From Serripes groenlandicus (taxonomy: Eukaryota; Mollusca; Bivalvia; Cardiida; Cardiidae): 64,000 nt of DNA. Under the pieces are notes generated by a model. The model saw nothing but the letters and a program-made list of their open reading frames with translations. It was not told where the DNA came from and ran no database searches. The stretch spans positions 31,862,117 through 31,926,116 of the forward strand of contig JASEVX010000006.1 in the NCBI GenBank assembly GCA_031761405.1, written 5' to 3'. Within the stretch, counting starts at the first letter, position 1. Each line of letters begins with the position of its first letter. Both the position numbers and the translations under genes were made by a program. This document shows, piece after piece, positions 56,071 through 64,000 of this stretch.

Positions 56071-57392
56071 TAGCCATAGGTTTTGCTTCAATTATATCCT
56101 CTCCTTTACAATCGATTGAAGGGTCATGGGTTCTAGTTATTGTTTGGCCTCTTCATTTTCTACTTTGTAACTTTCAACAGTTTTCCATGTGCCATACTAC
56201 GAGGCAAATGATCCATGCAACATTCTATTCTGTAGGGTACTTGGAAGGGGCAGAACAATTTAAATAACAAATAAACAATAAGTATATATATATATACAAC
56301 ACTTTTAATCTTAATTTGTTTCTTGTAATTATATATATATATATATACAACAATAATACTAATCTATAACAAATAAGTTAAATGTTTTTTTCTTGCTGTG
56401 TAAATAGTAAAAAGCAACATATATTGAAAACATTGTGGGAAAAGGAGAATTTGCTTATTTAAACAATTTCTGAATTCCCATAACCTTTCTTTACCGTCGT
56501 ATAAACCAAATTTGTATTTGAAGGCTGTTATAAGTAAAAAAATTAAATGTTGCCAATTTAATCACATATCTTATCATTATAATAGCCAAATAATTAACAA
56601 AAGTTACAATTAAAGTCCGCATCTGTTGTCGAAATATCCACAGGTGCATTAACACAAGATTTGTGAAACCAATTTGTGCATATATCACATTGTACCATGA
56701 CGGTATCGACACATCCCGGCAAGTTACAAATACATAAATGTATATGATAGGTTTATTGGGAAAAGGGGTTACATTTATATTGATGTTTGGTTCACCCTCC
56801 AAATATAATGTTGCTTCAGTTTATTGATTGGTTGAGTCGTGCTGTGAAGATTCGCAACAGGGCTCAATTATCAATATACTTAACTATTATCACTAGGATT
56901 TGAATCGAATTATTATCATTTTGACTATATATGTTATACTATTATTATTACTAGCTTAAACATACTGCTGAAATTATGTCACGTTGATATCTAAAATGTA
57001 TATACACTTATGATGTAACAAGAAACATGTATGTTTACGTTACGAAATAAAGAAATTTGAATCTTGAATCTTTATAATTTGTTTGGAATGACACTCGTAC
57101 ACAATAGTAATTAACAGTGTATGGTCACGCATCCTTAATTGATTTGGCAAGCTTAAACACCCTTCAAAGGAAACAGCGGCCAGGTTAGGTGTATACTGTA
57201 GAGTAAAAAGCGAACGGCACAGGTATTGGTTTTCTCTGGAGCATTTAATCCTTTTATAATGCAAATGAATTCAAAAGCCTCTGAAGTCTGAAGCATGTTT
57301 CTTTTAAAGTGCTCATATAAATAGTAGTACTGCCTTTTTCTCGATATTTTCTACATGATTTCAATTACTCTTTCATTTGATAGCTGTTTTCT
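56071..57392. other. Intergenic sequence, TA microsatellites
   Basis: TA runs at about 56284-56296 and 56330-56346. 'aaacattgtgggaaaaggag' near 56427 again resembles a family-2 MITE arm. No gene recognised; open frames here are short and without domains. Confidence 0.4.
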
Positions 57393-58165
57393 TTAGCTCA
57401 CCTGAGCACGAAGTGCTGAAAGTTAGTTATTGTGATCTCCTTTTGTCCGGCGTCTGTCGTCCGTCAACATCTTCTCCTCAGTAACGAGTGGGTCAATTGG
57501 GATGAAACTTCACAGAAAGCATCCTCTCATTGACCTCACCAGAATTCCTTCAAATGTTTGTGATTCATGCAGAATTATGGTTTCCATGGCAACGAAAATA
57601 AAAACTTTAAAATTCTTTTTCTACCAAACTGGTTGGCAGATTTTCAAATTATTTTAAAGAAGTGTTCCTTGGCCGCCAGGGAGCGGGGCTTTTTTGCCTC
57701 ATATGGCTATAGTGCAAACTCAAAAAAATCTTCTCCTCCAAAAGTGTCTGGCCGATTTTCAAATAATTTTGTAGAAATGTTCCTAGGGTGACCCTCTATC
57801 AGATTCCTTCCAGCCAAGTTGATTGGTCGAAAAATATGGCCGCCAGCGGGCGGGGCTTTTTCGCCTAATATGGCTATAGTAAAAACTTGAAAAATCTTCT
57901 CTTCCAAAAGTGTTTTGCCAATTTTCAATTCTTTTTGTAGAAATGTTCATTGGGAGAACATCTATCAGATTCCTCCAAGCCATGTTGATTGGTCGAAAAG
58001 CATGGCCGCCAGGGGACAGGGCTATTTGGCCTTATATGGCTATAGTGAAAACTTGAAAAATCTCTTGTTAAACAGGAAGCTTTTGAGTAAGATTTTAGAA
58101 AACCTTTGGTCAATTTGATTTTTTTGGTAACAAAAATTGGTAAATACTTAGATGAGTGAGTCGGG
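57393..58165. repeat. Dispersed repeat with ~155-bp internal units
   Basis: Starts tagctcacctgagcacgaag, a beginning common in mollusc dispersed repeats. It then holds three diverged copies of a unit with 'atggccgccagng', 'ggcggggctttttcgcct', 'atatggctatagt' and 'aaaaatcttct' (about 57670, 57838, 58000). No coding function; the open frames are by-products. Confidence 0.65.
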
Positions 58166-58725
58166 GCCATAATGGTTATCCATTTGTTTTACATGTCTTT
58201 TGAAACTTGGAAATTAAATATAATATTCACATGTATGTCTCATGATTTATTTTTATAGACAACTAAAATGGCATTTAATTTTAACGGATCCGTCATTTAT
58301 TCTTTTACCCGAAGTTGTAATATTTATAAACAATGCATAGTTTATAAATCACACATCTATGCAAAGGTAAATGTTTGAACAGTTTTATGTACCCAAACAA
58401 ATTCAGTGCCTTCGGCGCTTTGATTATATACTGTCATAATAACATATTACTTAAATCTCTTAGTTGTAAAAACAATTGTTATTATCAAGACACATAAAAA
58501 TGGACACTTCAAATTCACAGGTGACAAGTTGTTTAATTAGTCATTGCTTTAATTTATTTTTTTCCATGCACTGTTAAATTGTTCTTTTCCTAATACGTTT
58601 TGTAATCATATTAGGTCTTTGAATATATAAAAGCTGGAACAAGTTCATTTTCGCATTCGCACCCCACCCACCTATCTACATACACGACATTAGTAAGCGA
58701 TCAAAATAGATCTAGTCATTACCAG
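58166..58725. other. AT-rich intergenic sequence
   Basis: No feature recognised. Confidence 0.45.
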
Positions 58726-59273
58726 ATACAGTCGAGCCTCGTTAAATCGGACGCCGTTAATCCGGAAAATTCGCGATCCGGACATAAAATTCATTTTTAC
58801 ATTTTTAAATGAAAATGGAAGTATCAAGACATAAACATATTTGTTTGAAATTTGTATGACTAAAAAGAATTAAAAATAGACTCTCCGATTATAACTTATA
58901 AAATTTCCTTAGAAAATAGGAAATACGGTAAAAAATGGACTTAAAAATAAAAAAATCGCGATTTTCCAATAATTTACATGGAATAAAGAAGGAATGCATG
59001 TTGTCTATTAAAATAAAAAAAGGAAGTATCAGGCAGTTAATCTATTTTTTTATATCTTTACATTAAATGAAAGCAGACATATTGACCTTATAGAAAAAAA
59101 CTTATAATATATTGTCATCAAAAAAATTAATGACTTTATATCAATTTTAAAGATCTGTCCCTATATAAATCCATATAGCCTAAATACAAGGTCATAAAAG
59201 GTTAGTGTAAATTGTATCGATTTCAAGGGGAGTAACTCTCTCGATTAAGCCAGTCACTTTACCAAAATAGTGT
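58726..59273. mobile_element. Possible pogo/Tigger-like transposon end
   Basis: cagtcgagcctcgttaaatc + ggacgccgttaatccgga at about 58728 resembles the terminal repeats of pogo/Tigger-type DNA transposons (cag...cctcg..aatccgga). No matching inverted end and no transposase were found; the rest is AT-rich. Confidence 0.3.
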
Positions 59274-60202
59274 AGTATGCTTAGTTTCATCTCCGTACGA
59301 TAGTCTTCGTAGTCTGTGTGCATACCCTTAGCCTTTCATCTGCGTTCAAAAGCCGCTGTAGTCTGTGTACATACGCTTAGTTTCATCTGCGTACAATAGT
59401 CTTTGTAGTCTGTGTGCATACCCTTAGCCTTTCATCTGCGTTCAATAGCCGGCGTAGTCGGTGTACATACGCTTAGTTTCATTTTCGTACAATAGCCTGC
59501 GTAGTCTGTGTGCATGCGCTTAGTTTCATATGCGTACAATAGTCTTCGTAGTCCGTGTTCATACGCTTAGTTTCATATGCGTACACTAGCCTGCGTGGCC
59601 TGTGTGCATACGCTTAGTTTCATCTGCGTACAATAGTCTTCGTAGCCTTGTGCATACGCTTAGTTTCATCAGAGGCGATTTGGGGGTCATACTGCATCTG
59701 CGTACAATAGCCTTCGTAGTCTGTGTACATACGCTTAGTTTCATCAGAGGCGATTTGGGGGTCATACTGCATCTGCGTACAATAGTCTTCGTAGTCTGTG
59801 TACATACCCTTAGTTACAGCTAAGTACAATAGCCTTCGTAGTATGTGTGCATACCCTTAGCTTTTCATCTGCGTACAATATTCTTCGAAGTCTGTGTACA
59901 TACGCTTAGTTTCATCTGCGTACACTAGCTTGCGTAGTCTGTGTGCTTGCGCTTAGTTTCATCTGCGTACAATAGCCTGCGTGGTCTGTGTGCATGTGCT
60001 TAGTTACATCTGCGTACAATATCCTGCGTAGTCTATGTGCACACGCTTAGTTTTATCTGCGTACAATAGCATGCGTAGTCTGTGTGCATACGCTTAGTTA
60101 CATCTTCGTACAATAGCCTGCGTAGTCTGTTGGCATAAGCTTAGTTTCGTCTCCCTACAATAGCCTGCGTAGTCTGTGTGCATACATACGCTTAGTTTCA
60201 TC
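59274..60202. repeat. 47-bp satellite, second block, about 20 units
   Basis: The same unit family as 45483-54829 but more diverged: 'cctgcgtagtctgtgtgcatgcg' types dominate and there are two insertions of cagaggcgatttgggggtca (about 59671 and 59745), a relative of the spacer in the main block. Confidence 0.9.
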
Positions 60203-60303
60203 AGGGTCTGGACTGTCTGCCTCTATCCTAGAAATACCTTTAAACGCGTATTATCTTACTAGAACAAATAAAGTAATATCTATAGTTAAACGGCATGGCT
60301 TCT

Positions 60304-60497
60304 TTAACCCTTTCCTACATACAGTAAATCTGCAGCAGACGACTTTGAAAATGTCTAATTATTGAAAAAAGTTGAAAACATTGTGGCAAAAGGAGAAAAT
60401 GCTTGTTTTGAAGAATTTCTCATTTTGTCATGATGATTTCAAAAGTTATCTGCTGCAGATGCGTCAAAATGCGTCTATAGGTGAGAGAAAGGGCTAA
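60304..60497. mobile_element. Foldback MITE, family 2, well-preserved copy
   Basis: Starts ttaaccctttcctacataca, then ctgcagcagacgactttgaa; ends tatctgctgcagatgcgtca, then aatgcgtctataggtgagag and aaagggctaa. Inner arms 'cattgtggcaaaaggagaaa' and 'ttctcattttgtcatgatga' are inverted partners. 194 bp, non-coding. Confidence 0.72.
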
Positions 60498-60739
60498 ATG
60501 ATGCCAATTGAGTGTGTAAGCAATGATCGCCACGCGAGACTCCAATATAATGCAATATCTGTCAAAACATATGGAATAAATGATGATGATTGTGTTACAA
60601 CGGTAAATGAGTTGTCCTTCAGAAATACATTAAAATAATGCTATTCGCGACGAACTGTATAGAACGCAATACGTTTACAGACGAGTGCATCTCTTTACTA
60701 GTCTCTGCACTGCTCGCCTAAAAGTTACATGCGTAGTCG

Positions 60740-60965
60740 GGAATCCGCCGTGGCCGAGTGGTAATTAAGTGTTGGGGATTTGGAACCGGGCGTCGCGGGT
60801 TCGATCCCCATTTGCGGCGGTCATTGTGGAGTGCACTTGGGCAAGGCACGTTTCCTAGCCTAGTTCTGTTTTGTTTACCAAGGGATTAGAATACGTGAAC
60901 TGCCGCCGTGTTATAACTGAAATAATGTTGAAAATGGCGTTTAACCTCAATAGAATAAATACAAA
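60740..60965 (+). mobile_element. tRNA-derived SINE with well-preserved head
   Basis: Head at about 60747-60820: ccgccgtggccgagtggtaa (A box inside) to cgcgggttcgatccccattt then gcggcgg (B box; the 3' cggcgg can pair with the 5' ccgccg). The body leads to gaactgccgccgtgttataa and ggcgtttaacctcaatagaa, the 3' domain shared with the SINEs at 15300 and 45161. I call it a SINE rather than a tRNA gene because of the attached body and the irregular anticodon arm. Confidence 0.72.
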
Positions 60966-61410
60966 CTTAGTCCAGACGTGAACCATATAGCATGCATACG
61001 TAGACAGTAACATTCAATTGTCAAAAATACCAAAGGCTAGTATTCCAACAACTCAAATTTTAATGACAGTACCTATGGGATGTCTGTCTGTAGCATTCTG
61101 GCAGTTTATTGAAGTTGATAACATTTAAAACAAAAATTAATTAGCTTAAGTGGAGTGTCATTTCTTAAATGTCAAATCACTGCTAAGTTCCCTATGTAAT
61201 TGTGCAATAATACCCATGATATTTAGCGTACATAAAAATGTCAATCTGTTCCACGATTGAAACCTTTACGGAACAACAGCAAAATCGGGCGATTATGGCG
61301 TTCAATCTCTGTTTGGGCATTGCACGAGCGGGGGTCCAGGAAAACCAACATTTCCATCATAAGTACACGTATGGAAAACGATCTGATTACGCATCCTAGC
61401 TTAAGGATTT
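60966..61410. other. Intergenic sequence, nothing recognised
   Basis: No gene or repeat recognised. Confidence 0.45.
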
Positions 61411-61414
61411 AAAA

Positions 61415-61646
61415 GAGCCGCTCCTCGAGAAAACCAACATTATTGACTTTGCGTTAAGTATCGGATCAGGTTAAGCATGCCGCGCAGACTAACCCAGACA
61501 GACACGTTTTGCCTCCTGTGGATTTTCTGTTTCAGGAATCATTACTCTATACCTCTATCCTCCTGATATGGCATGTGTCGATCCGGCTGATCTGGGTCGA
61601 TACATTACGCAATGACCATCATGTTTTTCTGGTGGAACGGCTTATT
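61415..61646 (+). mobile_element. Foldback MITE, family 1, copy 5
   Basis: Starts gagccgctcctcgagaaaac, ends tttttctggtggaacggctt; the interior cctcctgtggattttctgtt and caggaatcattactctatac is collinear with copies 2 and 3. Confidence 0.78.
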
Positions 61647-61752
61647 AATGAATTCAGTTGAACAGAAGTTTCTTGATAACTACTGCGAATTATTAGCGAG
61701 CAATGCAAAGCTAGGTCCTGCTGTGCATTGATTGCCAACAAGTCAGCGAGGT

Positions 61753-62440
61753 TTAACTCTTTCCCACATACTGCAGCAGACGACTGTGAAAACATTTAGT
61801 CAAAAACATTGAAACATTTCTATAAATGAAAGAACAACTATTGAATAGAAGTGATAATATTATGACAAAAGGAGAAATTTCTCATCATAAGCAATTTCGC
61901 CTTTTTGTCACAGTGTTTTTAAAAGTAAATGGTTCTTCAGCATGGATTCGCAGGGAGGTGTTTTTAAAAGTAAATGGTTCTTCAGCATGGATTCGCAGGG
62001 AGGTGTTTTTAAAAGTAAATGGTTCTTCAGCATGGATTCGCTGGGAGGTGTTTTTAAAAGTAAATGGTTCTTCAGCATGGATTCGCTGGGAGGTGTTTTT
62101 AAAAGTAAATGGTTCTTCAGCATGGATTCGCTGGGAGGTGTTTTTAAAAGTAAATGGTTCTTCAGCATGGATTCGCTGGGAGGTGTTTTTAAAAGTAAAT
62201 GGTTCTTCAGCATGGATTCGCTGGGAGGTGTTTTTAAAAGTAAATGGTTCTTCAGCATGGATTCGCTGGGAGGTGTTTTTAAAAGTAAATGGTTCTTCAG
62301 CATGGATTCGCTGGGAGGTGTTTTTAAAAGTAAATGGTTCTTCAGCATGGATTCGCTGGGAGGTGTTTTTAAAAGTAAATGGTTCTTCAGCATAGATTCG
62401 CTGGGAGGTGTTTTTAAAAGTTGTCTGCTGTCGGAAAAGG
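61753..62440. mobile_element. Foldback MITE, family 2, expanded by an internal minisatellite
   Basis: Left end ttaactctttcccacatact + gcagcagacgac, inner arms ttatgacaaaaggagaaatt and cgcctttttgtcacagtg. The right part resumes after the minisatellite at about 62409 with gtttttaaaagttgtctgct. The extreme right end is unclear. Confidence 0.6.
61913..62408. repeat. 45-bp minisatellite, 11 copies
   Basis: Unit gtgtttttaaaagtaaatgg + ttcttcagcatggattcgct + gggag. The first two units have cgcag instead of cgctg; the last has catagattc. 45 is divisible by 3, which keeps several frames open; not a gene. Confidence 0.93.
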
Positions 62441-62514
62441 TTCTTCAGCATAGATTCATAAGGAGGTGTAATAACGTTGAGGTTGGTTTTCATGGAGCAC
62501 CGCTGCAGTGTTGC

Positions 62515-62670
62515 GTAATATTTTAGGTTATTGCATCTGTACGGGATAATATGGTGTTGAACGAGTTCTTTCGGCAGAGTTGAGCGAGCTTCCGAACGAG
62601 TCCGAAGCGAGTCCGGTACGAGTCAAGAACGAGTTCCAAAACAATAGTTTCATATTCATGCAATAGCCTT
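62515..62670. repeat. Short foldback repeat, copy 2
   Basis: ggttattgcatctgtacggg at the left and catattcatgcaatagcctt at the right, with a 'cgagtccgaagcgagtccgg' centre. Diverged relative of 3786-3905. Confidence 0.55.
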
Positions 62671-62844
62671 AATATTGTTTACAATGTAGTTTGTATTTGT
62701 ATATTTTTATATTGTTCCATATGCCGATATTAAATGCAAAATACGAAATCAAAGTATCCAATAATGCGCAATGTGGCGAAAATGGCCAAATAATCCACTT
62801 CCCTTTTTTTTAACGTTGTTGCGGCTGTTCCGTATGAACGGTTA

Positions 62845-63540
62845 GAAAAGCTGTAGTCACACTGTAGTCAAACTGTTATCACACTGTTATCACACTGAAG
62901 TCACACTGTAGTCACACTGTAGTTACACTGTAGTCACAATGTAGGCACACTGTAGTATTCTGTAATTATATTGTAATCACATTGTAGTCACACTGCAATC
63001 ATACTGTAGTCAAACTGTAGTAACACTGTAGTCATAATGTAATCACACTGTTGTCACACTGTAGCCAAACTGTAGTCACATTGTAGTCATACTGTAATCA
63101 CACTGTAGTCATAAAGTAGTCACACTGTAGTCACACTGTAGCCACACTGTAATCACACTGTAATCACACTGTAGTTACACTGTAGTAACACTGAAGTCAC
63201 ACTGTAGTCATACTGTAATCACAATATAGTCACACTTTAATCAAACTGTAGTCACACTGTAGTCACACTATAGTCACACTGTAGTCACACTGTAGTCACA
63301 GAAGTCACACAAGTCACACTGTAGGCGTACTCTAGGGACACTGTAATCACACTGTAGTCATACTGTAGTCACACTGTAGTTACACTAAAGTCACACTGTA
63401 GTCATACTGTAATCACAATATAGTCACACTTTAATCAAACTGTAGTCACACTGTAGTCATACTGTAATTACACTGTAGTCACACTGTAGTTACACTGTAA
63501 TCATACTGTAGTCACACTGTAGTCACACTGTGTTCACACC
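62845..63540. repeat. 11-bp minisatellite (cacactgtagt), about 60 units
   Basis: Diverged tandem copies of tagtcacactg with taatcacactg, tagtcatactg and tagttacactg variants. A ~180-bp stretch (about 63186-63255) is closely repeated at about 63390-63450, showing segment duplication. Confidence 0.9.
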
Positions 63541-63587
63541 GTAGCAGCCTTGCCAGAGGCTTCATTCACAGAAACACAAAATACAAC

Positions 63588-63785
63588 CTAACACTTTCCC
63601 ACCCGCAGCCTCATTTTGATGCATCTGCAGCAGACGACTTTTAAAAAAATTGTGACAAAATAATTAACAGCTTATAACGATTTCAACTATATTCAATTAT
63701 TATTTCCTCTACAGAGATTTGCCTTTTTTATTCACAATTTCAAAGTCATCTGCGGCAGATTCGTTGTATAGGGGAAAGCGTTTAA
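63588..63785. mobile_element. Foldback MITE, family 2
   Basis: Starts ctaacactttcccacccgca, then gatgcatctgcagcagacga; ends agtcatctgcggcagattcg, then ggggaaagcgttta. 198 bp. Confidence 0.65.
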
Positions 63786-64000
63786 CATATACTACAGTGA
63801 AAAGGTTGATTACATCTCCTGAGTGCGTAATGTATACCGTAATGAAAGGCCAACGTCGCATACCCCTTGATATTTTAATGGCGCTATAATGTGTAATATA
63901 AAAATAATGGAACGACTATCGAGGGCGTCGAAGATGTTGAAATGTTTAATACAGTTATGTATGTACCACACTATTTGGTAGTTTATAAATAATATCAACA

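Noticed and set aside
55412..58170. Several 60-100 codon frames in the spacer between satellite blocks
   Set aside because: No domains, no consistent codon pattern, and several lie in dispersed repeats with internal tandem units.
60740..60830. A functional tRNA gene
   Set aside because: A and B boxes and a partial acceptor stem are present, but the anticodon arm is irregular and a SINE body and tail follow directly.
61826..62526. Four overlapping frames on both strands across the 45-bp minisatellite
   Set aside because: Simple in-frame repetition of a 45-bp unit inside a MITE.

Overview
The window is eukaryotic, repeat-dominated DNA with no convincing host protein-coding gene. Several things point to an invertebrate and most likely a bivalve mollusc: a Polinton/Maverick, a GMR1-type Ty3/gypsy retrotransposon, several foldback MITE families, tRNA-derived SINEs with one shared 3' domain, and kilobase arrays of short satellites. 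The species assignment is inference from repeat style.

Layout. 1-2536 is a 108-bp satellite running off the left edge. 2.5-4.8 kb holds small dispersed repeats and a LINE reverse-transcriptase remnant. 4.8-9.3 kb is a 47/51-bp satellite split by an 857-bp dispersed repeat. 9.3-19.4 kb is a mosaic of MITEs, SINEs and minisatellites.

19410-40786 is a complete Polinton insertion, flanked by the 6-bp duplication CTGATA and bounded by ~0.85-kb inverted repeats. On the minus strand it carries a TIR-proximal small gene, an adenovirus-type protease, a CHGC protein, the major capsid protein (broken by a frameshift), a basic virion-type protein, the minor capsid protein, a two-segment membrane protein, a chromodomain integrase, a conserved basic protein, a QKGGFLP-type protein (broken by an amber stop), a paralogous basic protein, a packaging ATPase and a small unknown frame. 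Most of these genes abut or overlap (ATGA stop-start junctions). No protein-primed DNA polymerase B is visible. Its place is taken by 52-bp and 391-bp tandem repeats, so the copy looks defective and non-autonomous.

Into one 391-bp repeat a 6.9-kb LTR retrotransposon has inserted (31438-38347; 5-bp duplication CATGT). Its 821-bp LTRs differ at one position that I could find, and its single gag-pol frame is intact, so the insertion is recent. The domain order is GAG-PR-IN-RT-RH, i.e. integrase before reverse transcriptase, as in GMR1-like elements.

Right of the Polinton, 41.75-45.16 kb is a GC-rich 35-bp satellite of ~97 units that grew out of the tRNA-like head of a SINE: each unit contains an RNA polymerase III A-box-like motif, and the single B box and SINE tail survive at the right end. 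45.5-54.8 kb is a 47-bp satellite with higher-order duplications, which reappears at 59.3-60.2 kb after 4.4 kb of other sequence. 60.2-64 kb again holds MITEs, a tRNA-derived SINE, a 45-bp minisatellite inside a MITE, and an 11-bp minisatellite.
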